Positions 45,871-56,589 of a DNA stretch of 64,000 nucleotides are shown here, piece by piece. Source of the DNA: Magnaporthiopsis rhizophila. Taxonomy: Eukaryota; Ascomycota; Sordariomycetes; Magnaporthales; Magnaporthaceae. The notes under the pieces are model-generated. The model was not told where the DNA came from, did not search any database, and saw nothing but the letters and a program-made list of their open reading frames with translations. A program made the position numbers and the translations under genes. Position 1 is the first letter of the stretch; every line of letters starts with the position of its first letter. Location of the stretch: positions 131,903-195,902 of the forward strand of contig PYSS01000033.1 in the NCBI GenBank assembly GCA_003049465.1, given 5' to 3'.

Positions 45871-48240
45871 TCATACCCGGACCGTCGAGTTCCTGGACGA
45901 GTTGGATGCCAGACTCCCGCCCAACGCAGCCGTGTACGCAATGTTCCAGGCCAAGCTCGAGCCGCTGAGGTAAGGGCTGTCGGGCTTCTGGCTCCGCATG
46001 AAGCGGTAGCTCTCGGCGGCGCCGCGGTCGTCGGCAATGGCGAGGTTGACGTAGACGTGGCCGGCGAAGCCGTTGACGCCGAGGTTGCCGGTCTTGTTCC
46101 CCGCAAAGTACTGGTCCCACTCCTCGCGCACAAAGGCGGGCTTGCGGACGTAGGCGCTGCTGGGGACGATGGGCAGCATGTGGATGCCCTCGATGAAGTT
46201 GATGTCGTCGCCAAAGTAGGTGGTGTGGACGGCCCTGCGGTCCCAGAGGATGCCCACGGCGCGGTTGCCGACGTACTGGGGCGGCTGCACGTCGTTGTCG
46301 CTGGCGAGGAGGTAATACGACTGCTGGCTGCGGGCCGTGACGGCGAGCTGGAGGTTGCCCCTCCCCTCCTCGGCCGCGTTACCCGTGACGTGGCCCCACA
46401 TCTTGATGGCGTAGGTCGAGAAGGCGTCCTCGGCCGAGGACTCCTGATCCTTGCCGTCGGGCGCCTCCAGCACTCCCCGGGCCCAGCTGTGGCCGTGGAA
46501 CCAGTCGAAGCTGCGGGAGAAGGGGAAGAATGGGTCCGCGGTCGAAGGATTGGACCAGTCGCGGATCAGGTTGTCGACCCAGACCTTGTTGAGGCCGCCG
46601 CGACGCGTCAGCCACGAACGGTCCAGGTGCGCGATGATGGCGGCCGTGTAGACGTAGTAGCCGTAGTGGAAGTTGTGGTCGTTGTAGAAGGTGTTGCCGA
46701 AGTCGGCGAGCGAGTCGTTGTTGCCGTACGACGCCGACGAGACGATGCCCCTCCACACGTCGTCGTAGGCGAGCGGGTTCGGCTCCACGTTGTCGACGTA
46801 GCGGGCGAAGGCGGTCTCGAGGTTTCGCAGCGCCTTGTCCCTGAGCGAGGTGTCCCCGCCGGCTATCTCGCTGAAGGCGTAGAGAGCCCTCGCGTGCATG
46901 GAAAAAGCGATGCCGCCGTAGTATTTGGAGGTCAAGTTGGTAAGCTTGACGATGTCCCTGGCGAGCTCGACCTTTGCGGCTTTGACGATGGCGGCTTTGG
47001 CCTCGTCGGAAACGGTGCCGCCACGAGCCCCTTTCGATCCCACAGAGCCCACACGAGGCGACCAGGGATCGAAGCCTATGTCTGTCGGGAGGTCGTTCTC
47101 GACCATGGTGAAAGCATCGGCAAAGGTGGCGGTTGCAATGCCCTTTGTCGTGCTGGCCAGCTTGACATTCGTAACGCCACTGGCGGTCTTCTTGTCGAAG
47201 GATTTGACGTGGTGAGGCAAGGCGAACATCAGCAACGGCTTGTTCTTCACGCCTTCCTTATCCCAGGTCAGCGTATACGTTCCCGTCTTGCCCGACACGG
47301 ATCCGGAGATGGTGGCTCCCGCGGGATACGTTCCGGCCGCCTTGTTGAAGACCCAAACGCCTGCCGGTCCGGCGGGGTTCTTGGCCACCTGAACCGTTCC
47401 CGTAAAGCCCTTAGGTCCCAGCAGCGTTCCCTTGTTCATCGTCTTGAGAGTTGGTTTCGAGGAGGCGACATTGCTCGGGCTGAGATAGACCAACCACTCG
47501 GACCTGTCGCCTAGCCGAACACTCCAGCCGTACACGCTAGAACTAGACTCATGGGCAGGTACTCGGAGGTCAGTGATGTTCAAAAACCCATTTTCGGACT
47601 GTATGAGAACCGTGGCGTCTCTGTACACGCCCGTGACAAAAGCCATCCCCTGGACGAGGGGAAACGAAACAATGGGCTTCGCGCCTTTTCGAGGTGCCAG
47701 ATTGACGTTGACTGCAAAGGCCGTCAGGGTGTCCGTCGTCAGGTGCGTGCCGTTCTGGAGCTCCCGGGCGGAGAGGGCAATGGATTGCTGGAAAAAGGGG
47801 TCCTCGAACGACTTCACGGGGTTCCCTGGGCCGTATATGAAACCAGCGCGATCCGTATGGGAGACCGACAGCCCATGGCCCTGCCTGACCGTGTTGTTTG
47901 ACCACCAGACAGAATAGGGATGCGTCCATGTGGCGTTGTCTTGTTTGCCGGCGAAGAAGTTGGCGTAGAACTTGTTGGTCTGGAGCGGACCCTTATCCAG
48001 GACGCCGACCGGCCGTTGTGGGTGGTCGCCGCGGGTTGGGATCGAGACAGGCCGGTCGTGAGAGATGGGTACGAAGACATTCTGCTGCTGTGATCCCCCC
48101 TTGAGGCTTCGGTGCGTCGCAGGATCGTCATGGGCGGATGAAGTTCTTCGAAAATGCGCGTGATGGTGATGGCCATGTAGTCCATGGCCGCAAGCCAGCT
48201 CGGCCAATAGAAAAGCGGCTGGTAGGAAATAGGAAACCAT
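45871..48240 (-). CDS. Secreted endo-beta-1,3-glucanase, GH81
   Basis: A single exon of about 789 residues. I start at MVSYFLPAAFLLAELACGHG, a good signal peptide; the open frame extends 27 codons upstream but would bury it. GH81 enzymes cut beta-1,3-glucan of the fungal wall, acting in cell separation or nutrition. Landmarks: LQTNKFYANFF near the N-terminus, YSVWWSNNT, a beta-sandwich region, then the catalytic (alpha/alpha) domain with FYNDHNFHYGYYVYTAAII (catalytic Asp region), FDWFHGHSWARGV, GKDQESSAEDAFSTYAIKMW (the two acidic residues of the family motif) and FGDDINFIEGIHMLPI. Many N-x-S/T sequons fit a secreted glycoprotein. Length and motif order are typical of the family. Confidence 0.95.
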   Translation of the reverse strand: MVSYFLPAAFLLAELACGHGLHGHHHHAHFRRTSSAHDDPATHRSLKGGSQQQNVFVPISHDRPVSIPTRGDHPQRPVGVLDKGPLQTNKFYANFFAGKQDNATWTHPYSVWWSNNTVRQGHGLSVSHTDRAGFIYGPGNPVKSFEDPFFQQSIALSARELQNGTHLTTDTLTAFAVNVNLAPRKGAKPIVSFPLVQGMAFVTGVYRDATVLIQSENGFLNITDLRVPAHESSSSVYGWSVRLGDRSEWLVYLSPSNVASSKPTLKTMNKGTLLGPKGFTGTVQVAKNPAGPAGVWVFNKAAGTYPAGATISGSVSGKTGTYTLTWDKEGVKNKPLLMFALPHHVKSFDKKTASGVTNVKLASTTKGIATATFADAFTMVENDLPTDIGFDPWSPRVGSVGSKGARGGTVSDEAKAAIVKAAKVELARDIVKLTNLTSKYYGGIAFSMHARALYAFSEIAGGDTSLRDKALRNLETAFARYVDNVEPNPLAYDDVWRGIVSSASYGNNDSLADFGNTFYNDHNFHYGYYVYTAAIIAHLDRSWLTRRGGLNKVWVDNLIRDWSNPSTADPFFPFSRSFDWFHGHSWARGVLEAPDGKDQESSAEDAFSTYAIKMWGHVTGNAAEEGRGNLQLAVTARSQQSYYLLASDNDVQPPQYVGNRAVGILWDRRAVHTTYFGDDINFIEGIHMLPIVPSSAYVRKPAFVREEWDQYFAGNKTGNLGVNGFAGHVYVNLAIADDRGAAESYRFMRSQKPDSPYLSGSSLAWNIAYTAALGGSLASNSSRNSTVRV

Positions 48241-49661
48241 GGTAAGGACAGTGATGTACGAAAAAACAAATGAGTGACTTGTGTGAAGGCGTAAAAGGGA
48301 AGGAAAGGATGCCTCGGTCACCGAAGATTCCGGATGCCCTGGCGGATAGTGCCATTGTAAGAGCCTCCCAAGAATAGCGGCTCTGTCGACGATGGCCGGC
48401 GCATGGTATGGAAGATATACCCGGGTACCCAGATGTCCCGTTTAGTGGTTGGCTCGGTGGTTGCCGGACTCAGGGGGCTCTAGGTTCCTTGTTGTAATCC
48501 ACTTTATGGGAACTAATATAACAATCCTAGTCGAGGCTAAATTTGAGTTTGTATCGACACGCGGCACGTGGAACCTCGAGCACACCCGATGGCAGTTCCA
48601 GTTCCGGCTTCCGGCTCCGGCTTCGGCTCCGCTTCGACAGCAGTCATGATAGCTTAATGACGTCGTCGAGCTCCAGGCTGAAGGGAGCCGAAGCAACGGC
48701 CGTGCCCATGTCGGGATCCGCAGCAGTCCAGTCCCGGAGGACGGACGGTGGGAGATGCTTGCCAATGTGTAGACGGTGCATACACATGACGCCTCCTGAG
48801 CGCGGGCACGCTGGCCAGGTAGGCTGAATCTCGCGGTTCTTTGAGGGCTGCCCCGCCAGAGGCGGCGGTTCGAATGCTGGTATGAAATCCATCTCGAGTC
48901 GCCGCGAGGTCTTGAAGGTGAGACTTTTCATGTGCGTCGCGTCGCTTTCTATCCCATGGAGGTTTGCCATGCCCGGGCACGCCACAGCACGAATCGCAGA
49001 CACCGTGCCATCCCTGCATGGGGCAAGGTGTAAACCCCTCGTTACGAGCTTTCTTCTCGTACAGGTCACTAGGATCATAAACGTTATTTTTATGGGTCAT
49101 TTCCTAATTAGGCCAGGTATCCACGTACATTCTCACTCATAGAAAATCACACCGAAGCCTATGTATCTTTTGCCACTCCCCACTGATCAAGTACTTGGCT
49201 CACACCAAAACTTGCACCTCACGCTAGGTAACCCCCCGGCACCCGCCAAACTAACGTTTATAATCCCTGTGACCTGTAGGTTTGTCAAACCCCTGTTCAA
49301 CGGCTAGCGGTTCGTATGCACAAGCCCGAAAAAGGAAAACCCCTGATTTCACCTCCTTAGGGCATTAGCATCCCGAAAATCGCATTTGGATTAGAGCTGC
49401 AGCGATGTGGCTGTGGAGTAGGCGCCTGCCAGATATGCAGCGGAGCCTGGAACCGTGGCAACTTTACCCGACGAGAGTAATTCCAACCGCGAGGCTCAGG
49501 CCAATCACTTTGACCACTACCTATGTACGTATGTGTCTCCCCTGTACCCCAGGCCAAACCAGCGTCAGCTCAGGGCCGGCGCTCAACCCCGGATTCGGGG
49601 CAAGAATATTGGGGTAGGCAGGAAGATAGGTACCTACCTATCTATCTATGTGGTTGCGTTC
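48241..49661. other. Intergenic region
   Basis: GH81 promoter side plus gene-poor sequence. One doubtful frame at 48644-49078; TACC/TATC units at 49631-49650 lead into the HET relic. Confidence 0.5.
48644..49078 (-). CDS. Hypothetical ORF (doubtful)
   Basis: 144 codons open on the minus strand. The second half (THMKSLTFKTSRRLEMDF, then LHIGKHLPPSVLRDW) looks somewhat protein-like, but I recognise no family and an overlapping frame is also open. It could be the last exon of a small gene, a relic or chance. Confidence 0.2.
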   Translation of the reverse strand: MILVTCTRRKLVTRGLHLAPCRDGTVSAIRAVACPGMANLHGIESDATHMKSLTFKTSRRLEMDFIPAFEPPPLAGQPSKNREIQPTWPACPRSGGVMCMHRLHIGKHLPPSVLRDWTAADPDMGTAVASAPFSLELDDVIKLS

Positions 49662-49718
49662 GACTCGAAGACGGCCGGGATCGAGGCCCTGTACGCCAAA
49701 TTCGTTGGGCCCGCCGCG
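49662..49718 (+). pseudogene. 57-nt relic copy of HET-gene exon 1
   Basis: These 57 bases match the reverse complement of 10501-10557, inside exon 1 of the HET gene, at all but 3 positions. They keep the frame and encode DSKTAGIEALYAKFVGPAA against DSKTAGIEALYAKFIGPAA. Homology stops abruptly on both sides. Right after it comes GTGAGA, which could once have been a splice donor. Confidence 0.85.
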
Positions 49719-49843
49719 GTGAGATTAGGGACCATCCGTGTCTAGCGGGCAATGGGGGCAGACAGTATTAATTCACTATTACCAATGTGGCTTTCCATTT
49801 GATAAAATGCACTAGCTTATTTTTATTAAAATCTAACCGGGAT

Positions 49844-50749
49844 TTACTCTTCGTTATTCTTCTCGGCAGCAGTTAAAGCATCCAGCCCTTTAGTAGGCCG
49901 AGGCCCACCGTTCGCAGCAGCCACGTCCGCAGCACCACTGGCCTTCCAGGCGCTGAGGATGAGCGTGACGATGTGGTCGACGCCGACCCCTTTCTTGACC
50001 TGCGCAAACACTGTGGGACCACCCTCTCGCATCCTGCGCGCATCCCGCTCCATGACCCCCAGATCGGCGCCTACGGCCTCTGCGAGGTCCGTCTTGTTGA
50101 CAACCAGCAGGTCGCTCTGTGTTATCCCGGGACCACCTTTTCGGGGTATCTTGTCCCCGCCGCTGACGTCGATGACGTAGATGATGAAATCCGCCAGCTC
50201 GCGACTGTAGTTTGCCGCCAGGTTGTCTCCGCCGCTCTCGATGAGCAGCAGGTCCGCTTCGGTCTGGCGGTGCAGGTCCTCGAGCGCGGCCAGGTTAGCG
50301 CTGATGTCCTCGCGCACGGCGGCGTGGGGGCAGCCGCCCGTCTCGATGGCGCGGATGCGGGCGGGGGGAAGGGCTTTGTGCGCCGTCAGGAACTCGGCGT
50401 CCTCGCGCGTGAAGATGTCGTTGGTCACTGCCGCGATGGAGTGGGTTGATCGGAGGGCGAGGCAGAGTGCTAGCATGAGGGCTGTTTTGCCCGAGCCGAC
50501 GGGGCTGAGGTTGGGTTAGTTGGTCGGTCTGTATGAGCGGCATGGTAAGAGATGACAGAGAAACGCTCACCCGCCGATGCCGATTGTAAAGGCGCGCTCC
50601 TTCCAGTCACGGCCTTCGACTATCGGCATTTCCCTGCCGAGATAGCTGCCGGGCCCGTCGAGGATCTCATGGCTGTGGCCGTGCTCCTGGGCGTTGACGA
50701 GGCCGTCGTGGGAATGGTTGTGGGAGACGCCGTCGTGAGAGTGCGACAT
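49844..50749 (-). CDS. ureG: Urease accessory protein UreG
   Basis: Two exons, complement of 50571-50749 and 49844-50504, give about 279 residues. Intron 50505-50570 (GTGAGC, CTAACC, CTCAG) splits the P-loop and rebuilds [14 protein letters not shown]. UreG is the GTPase that delivers nickel to urease together with UreD/UreF. The His-rich head ([16 protein letters not shown], then EHGHSHE) is the usual nickel-binding tail of fungal and plant UreG. Other motifs: [32 protein letters not shown] (the conserved CPH metal site), [36 protein letters not shown] and VVNKTDLA. No other urease gene is in the window. Confidence 0.97.
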
Positions 50750-51132
50750 GATCGCGGTTATATATAGGTGCCCGGCTATGGAGCAATTCCAGAGCGAGGT
50801 ATTTAGAACAAATGTAGCCTACCTCGAGCACCACTACATTGGCAAGAGATGGATCGTCGTCGAGATGTGGGTGTGAAGTGGGGTCTATCACGCGCGGTTG
50901 GTTCTGAATAAAGCACGGACTGGGCCGAGTCTTATCTGGTCGCACATTCAGAGAAGGCCTCTCTTTATTTATTTTTAGATTTGCAAAACCAAGAAGAAAC
51001 TCAAAACACCCTTTCTGCAGGTAAACTCTCAAATTTGACCCCCAGGCGGCCGTTCTCAAGCTGGCGTTTTCGTCCGCACGAATATTTCATGGCATTTCTG
51101 GGCCGTCGAGTCGGACCATTCCCCTGGCAGCG
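50750..51132. other. Intergenic region (ureG promoter side)
   Basis: TATATA near 50759-50765, just upstream of ureG. No gene supported. Confidence 0.5.
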
Positions 51133-51488
51133 ATGACGTCGCAAAGCCACACAGACCCAGAGGGGCTGGCCAAAATAACGGACCCACCCAGCAACTCCTC
51201 CGAGTGGGACCTACTGGTCGAGGAGGAAGACCTCATCCGAAACGGCATGTACGACATGTACTTCATCCTCCATCTGGTTCCCGCAACTGAAGGAGATGGT
51301 GGCGGTGTACAAAGATTGTGGGCTTCGTATGGGATGGAAAATACGCTGATTGCCTGGTTCCGGAAGAGTAGGCCAAGAGGGATGCCATCATGCTGTGCAG
51401 AGGCGCACTCGGCTGCGAGTTGGAGGCGCTGCCGCAGTACTCGTTTAGGGAGTTTTTCGCGAAACTGGAGGAAGCTGGACGAGGGTAG
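51133..51488 (+). pseudogene. Decayed gene of unknown family
   Basis: Three consecutive pieces look protein-like but sit in three frames. Piece one starts at ATG 51133 (EWDLLVEEEDLIRNGMYD). Piece two, in another frame, reads SSIWFPQLKEMVAVYKDCGL. Piece three reads VWDGKYADCLVPEE, then an in-frame TAG, then AKRDAIMLCRGALGCELEAL and YSFREFFAKLEEAGRG to a stop at 51486-51488. No GT-AG pair of believable length joins them, so I read two frameshifts and one nonsense change. I do not recognise the family. Confidence 0.5.
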
Positions 51489-52145
51489 ATAGCAAAATAA
51501 GAAAAGAAAGACCGGTGTCGACGCTTGTTTTGTTGTTTTGTCTTTGTTTTGTTTTTCTCCGTCTTGAAGCCGGGTGGTGGTTCAATCTTTTCTGCTTATA
51601 TGTTTAACGGGTATTGGGATCGTTTTGGCTGTTTATGTTAATACGTCGTGGGCAGAGCACTTCGCCTTGCCAGCGACTACAGGCAGTCCCGATCTCGACA
51701 ATAACGCTCGAGCTCACGAAGTGTTTATAGCGGGCACGCAAACCAGAAAAAAAAAAGCAATACACCGAACTAGTTGGAAGGAGATAGGAGAGGAAAAAGG
51801 TACATAAATAAACATTATCGGCCTTTTGGTGTATTGCTCTTGTTCCGGCCTGCGTGGAAAGTCGATTGCTCAGGGCTGGATATACAATGGTGCCAGAGGG
51901 GCCGAGTACGGAGTGGCTTGATGGAGCGGTAACTCTCTCTGGCACGTCTCCTGATGAGGGTTGCCTGAGGCGCATGCAAACACCGGCAGTTAAAGATCAG
52001 TCCTTTGAGGGAAATCGGTGGGCCCTCACTTGGACCACCGACACGTCAACTTCCCAAGTTTGGAGCCGTACCTCGATTTTCCGCTTCGTTCCCGTCGCCA
52101 CGTTCCTCCGTCGGGTCGCCTCCCAGAAAGACGACGACGACGACG

Positions 52146-52209
<64 letters not shown>

Positions 52210-52347
52210 AAACAAAAAGTCCACCCTCCAACGGGAAAACCCTTTCTTGGACTCGAAATTGATCTCGTCGCAACATCCTCGCTTCCCTAGTGACGCGATC
52301 CATCCTCGCTGCGCGCCTCGATCGAACCGCGTTCGGATAGAGTAAAG
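51489..52347. other. Intergenic region with triplet microsatellite
   Basis: T/G-rich sequence at 51520-51560, then gene-free sequence into the GAC/AAC repeat at 52130-52209. Confidence 0.5.
52130..52209 (+). repeat. (GAC)6-(AAC)n triplet microsatellite
   Basis: Six GAC units pass directly into about 20 AAC units. Because it is a triplet repeat, open frames in all registers cross it (poly-Asn, poly-Thr, poly-Gln); none is convincing as a gene. Confidence 0.9.
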
Positions 52348-52711
52348 ATGGATCCCCTCCAACCGGCGTTCGAACCGCCCGGCGAGGCGGCAGAAAGACT
52401 ACCACCGGTGACCCGTGTGTCGAATTCCGACACCCGGTGTACCACGCCAGCCATGCACCCCCTCCTCGCCCTTGCTGCAGTCGATGGCGCCGTCGATTTC
52501 GACGTTGCCCTGGTGGCCTGGCTGCATCCTCACCGCGACGGCGGACTGGCAGCGCGGACGCCTGGCGGTCAAATCTGCTGCCGATGACAGAGGAGGAGGA
52601 GGATTCCAGACCCGTCAATCGCCCGGCCGACGGGATGTTGCGTGATAAAGAGTACTTCTTTCTCATCGAGGGGACGCGAACCATCGGGTGCGTAACCAGT
52701 TCAGTTTGCCC

Positions 52712-52756
<45 letters not shown>

Positions 52757-53656
52757 CCCTTTCTCCTCTCTCCTTTTTGTTTCCGCTAGCCGCGCCCGCC
52801 GCTAACTCTCCGTTAGATCGGTACCCCGTGATCCCTTCGTTCCACCACTGGAGCTTCCCCCACGGCAACCTGCCCAAGCCCTGGAAGGACCTTCGCCTGC
52901 CCGACTTTTTCTGCGCGTCAGATGATATAAAAGCGGCCAGGAGTCGGGACGGATCGTGCCGCATATCCGGATACACTGACGGTGTCCAAGGGGCACACCT
53001 CATCCCGAAGGCGGAGGAGGGCTGGTTTAAAGATAAATGGCATGGGCGAGTTAGTTGGACTTTCTTTTTCTTCCCTTTTTTTTTCTTTTCTGCTTTCCGT
53101 TTTCGCCTTCAACCTTTACGCGGTTTGCCAAAAGTTCGTCAGGTGCTTCCCAGTGCTGACCGTCACTCTATCCCCGATAGTTACGGCTCGTAGCCCTTGC
53201 ATCCCTCCCCGATCAACAGCTTCCGGAACATCCTGATCCTCCGGCAGGATCTCCGGTATTTGTTCGATTGCCGTCGGTTCACCTTTGTGGCCAAGCAGTT
53301 CCAACGGCATTCGGCTTGTTATACACGTTTTGAACCCTGGAAACTCGGCTCGGCTCGCTGGCCTATACCACAACCGATCCCCTTCAGCCATCCAGGTTTG
53401 GCATGTCCAGGTCGTCGACTATGACGAGCTCCGGGGCGTTCTGCACCGCCTCCAGCCGCTCCCGAACTCGCCGGGCCCGACATCTTCACCGTCTTCCTCC
53501 GCTAGACAGCAGGCCAGGCAACGGCCGGTTCCGCTCTCCGGCCGAACGAGAAGTGTGGATCGGCCGTCGCCAGTGCCATTTGGGATGTTCATGCACGTCA
53601 GGGGAACTGCCACCCGCCGCACGCCCATCGACTCCCCGCCGGGAACCTCGAGATGA
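52348..53656 (+). pseudogene. Decayed fungal HNH-nuclease-like gene
   Basis: The pieces follow the order of fungal proteins with a HNH_2-type (PF13391) domain but lie in different frames. Frame A (from ATG 52348) reads HPLLALAAVDGAVDFDVALV and stops at 52587. A shifted frame reads LRDKEYFFLIEGTRTIG and then a donor GTGCGT. After a 39-nt T tract comes YPVIPSFHHWSFPHGNLPKP, then the HNH core RDGSCRISGYTDGVQGAHLI and PKAEEGWF. A later block NILILRQDLRYLFDCRRFTF (from about 53197) breaks frame near 53300 and resumes as LVIHVLNPGNSARLAGLYHN. At least two frameshifts make a functional product unlikely. The His in AHLIP is kept. Family assignment rests on remembered motifs. Confidence 0.6.
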
Positions 53657-54035
53657 CGAGACATGTGGTTGTGTTTGCATGTAGAAGGAGGAGGAAATTT
53701 GAGGGATTAGGGCTGTTGTTACTGGAGAAAGATTTGGATGAGGGGAACGAAGCACTCTAAGCCAAACGCCCCTGTGACCTAAAAAAAAAAAAAAAAAGGA
53801 TCGTTTAAATTTTAGCAACTACCGGCCCGGGCGGTCCATGAAATCTGTGTATAGCGAGACTGCCATGAGCTTCTAAAAAGCACAAACTTTTCCCCACTCG
53901 GTCAGCCTTGACCTCATAACGTCATGTTACATAGGTACCCAGTGCTGCCATTGCCGATACCAGTCCCTATGTTTTGCCTCTTACCGTACCTTCTGATAAC
54001 GCCCAAACGCCCTTCCATATCATCCCGTCATCCAA
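53657..54035. other. Intergenic region
   Basis: The end of the HNH relic to the end of TSR1, with an A17 tract near 53781-53797. No gene. Confidence 0.5.
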
Positions 54036-56589
54036 TCATGCAATGTCCTCCATGGCGTCTTCTCCCCCCGGCGCCGCGCTCGCATCGTTCTCCGGAAGCA
54101 GTGACCCCCGGAAGGGCTCCGACTTGCGTGGCCACACACGCTTGTACAGGCTGACGCCAACGCTGTCCTGCGGGTTGATCTTGCCGTCGAAGGTCGCCTT
54201 GAAGTAGCCGTGCGTGCCCAGGCTCTCCCTGACGAAGCCGCTCCGCCCCCGCCTGGTCCAGAGCGGCAGGGCCTTGAACCACTCGACGTCCCCCCGATTG
54301 AAGAACATGTACCTGACGGTGACGATCTTCTTGTGGATGTGGTACGGGTGGCCCGTCAGGATCACCCTCTTGGCCACGACGCGTGACGTCGACGGCGGCA
54401 GCGCTGTGCCTGTTGCGATCAGCTTGAGGGGAGGGGGGGCGGCTTCACCCGAATCACCATCTTTGGCATCGGCAGCGCTGGGCGCCTGTCTTTTGTAGAA
54501 GAGGGCCGGCACAGACCCCCAGATGACGGGTCCGATGAAGGTGGCGACTGCAGACTGGCCCGGATGCAAGAATCGAGAGTACTTGTGCACGTCGTTCTGC
54601 GTGTTGCCCCCCTCCGAGAACAAGGGTCGGATGACGAGCCTCCGAGGGCCACACTGCATGATCAGCTCCTCCTTGGCCTTGATGGACGTCGTGTGCTCCG
54701 AGCTGAGGTTGATGAGAAAGTTGACGGCGGTGTGCTTGTTCTCGTGCCTCAACAACGAGAACATGGTGACAGGCTTGGTGGCGTCGTGAGCCTGCGCAAC
54801 CGAGACCGGCACCCCCTTCAGGTGAACCGAGACGCGTGTGCCAGGGGCCACGCCGCCGACGAGTGCCTCACGTGTGCATCGAGATCGGGATCCCTGGTAG
54901 TCGGGCACTTGGAGGAGTCGCCGCCATTCCTGAGGCTCGTGTGCGCGGTCCTCCTCTTCCTCCCAGGTGCTTGTCCTGAGGCTCTTGAGGCCTCTGTACC
55001 GTGCCAGGCGTTCCCTAGCCAGCACGTTGGGATGCAGCTCGATCTCGTCGGGGAACTCCTTGTCGTCCTCGGCCTCGTCTCGCTTGCTCGCCCGGTACGC
55101 CTCGAGTTGTTTCGCGTCCTCGTCCTCGTTGGGCTCCACGAACATCTCAGACTGGGGGTACTCGGTTGCTCCGGCCTCGGTCTGGGTGTCCATGGCCGTC
55201 CCCTCCTCAACTCCGTCCTCGGGGCCGTGGCTGCGCTCTGGCTGTGTGGCGTCAGCCATGTCGAAATCCTCCATGTCAGATCCCGAGTCGGAAACGCCGT
55301 CATCAAGATACCAGGCTGCCTGGTAGGCCGAGGTGCCCTTGGGAAGCCTCTTCGCCCTTGGTGCCTGTCCCTCGTCGTCGTCCGAGAAGTAGTGGTGGTC
55401 GTCCAGTAGCACCCCCTTCTTTGCCGGGGCCGATACGGAAGTTTGGGCGTCGTCGCCGTCGTCGTCATCCATCATCATCACCTCTTCAGGGGCGTACTCG
55501 GCCAGGTCGTCTCTGTCCTCACTCGGCACGTCGAGAGGCTCTTCGAGGGCCGAATCTTCATCGACCGCCATCGATCCCCCCGACTTTCCCTTTTTCGTCG
55601 AGAGCGGCGCGGCTGTGATCTTTTCGATCTGAAAGGTTCCCCAGTCACCCACCTGGACGAGCCTGTCGGCTTTCAGGCCCTTGCCCCTGACAACCCCCGT
55701 CAGGACCGTCAGACCGTCAACCGCGTCTGAAGGGGGGAATTGAACATGCTCAACCAGCACCCAGCTGCGCTCGTCTCGCCACCGCACTCCCTTGGGCGTT
55801 GTGCTGCATATGGAGCGCATAAGGTTGGCGCATTCCTGGCGGTTGTCCAGACTGTAGATCTTGTCTTGCTCCGGATGGTAGTATTTGATGTAGGACTTGA
55901 GCGAGTCGACGACCGACAGCCTCTGCTTGACAGGCTCGATCTTGTTCAGACCCTGCACGGTTGTGATGAGCGTAGACACACCCTGGCCCTCGATGCTGCG
56001 TAGGATGAGCTCCCCCAAGTCGTCAACCTCGACGTCTGCAGACAGGACGAGCACTACAAAGTCGGCAGCCCTTGCGGCGTCCATACAGGCAGCCAGATCG
56101 CGCTTGACAGGGAAGTAGGCGAGCTTCTGCTTGAAACGGTCTACGGGGACCCTGGACAGGCCCTCGTCAATCTCTGCCTCGATATCCAGGCTCTGGTTCA
56201 GAGACTGGACGGCAGCCGCGGCGTCGCAATCTTCACAGAGGGGAATAACGGCGACATTGCGGGGGGCGGCGTCTCGTCCGGAGAAGATGGAGTTCTCTTT
56301 CTGCTGTTCGCGCTGCTTGTTGAGCTGTCGCTGGCGAGCCTGGTTGCGGCGGTCGAACTTGGACATGACCTGCTGGTGCGGCGTCTTGCGCAGGCCTTTC
56401 TCTGTGGGCACCTTGCCTGTGAGCGAGAAGATGGCGAGCCAGTCAGTCATATTCTCCTCGTCATGTCCACCGCCAAGGTCACCAACCTTTTGCGAGGTCT
56501 CGGATGGCACCCTTTGTCGCCTTCCTCGACTTGAACGCCTTGTTGGCGACCTTTGTGGTCGGCCTGTGGCTCGAGACAACGCCAGGCAT
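54036..56589 (-). CDS. TSR1: 40S ribosome maturation factor TSR1
   Basis: Two exons, complement of 56487-56589 and 54036-56416, give about 827 residues. The short first exon MPGVVSSHRPTTKVANKAFK joins GKVPTEKGLRKTPHQQVMSK across intron 56417-56486 (GTTGGT donor, CTCACAG). Tsr1 is a GTPase-like protein without GTPase activity that binds pre-40S particles and blocks early subunit joining. Landmarks: FSGRDAAPRNVAVIPLCED, the AARP2CN region (about residues 200-290), long acidic disordered segments (for example EEVMMMDDDDGDDA and DDHHYFSDDDEG), then the C-terminal DUF663 domain with HPNVLARERLARYRGLKSLR, GHPYHIHKKIVTVRYMFF and GYFKATFDGKINPQDSVGVS. It is divergent with UTP7, another ribosome-assembly gene. 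Confidence 0.96.

Noticed and set aside
46057..47514. 485-codon open frame on the plus strand
   Set aside because: It is exactly antisense to the GH81 gene, whose protein is clearly conserved; the frame is open because of GC-rich third positions.
48860..48875. GGTTCGAAT, like a tRNA T-loop
   Set aside because: No acceptor stem, D-loop or anticodon arm could be placed around it; similar motifs at 45650 and 52370 also failed.
51854..52345. 163-codon frame with poly-Asn run
   Set aside because: Created by the AAC microsatellite; other registers are open too (poly-Thr, poly-Gln), and the flanks look random.
54564..55409. 281-codon plus-strand frame
   Set aside because: Antisense to the acidic part of TSR1.
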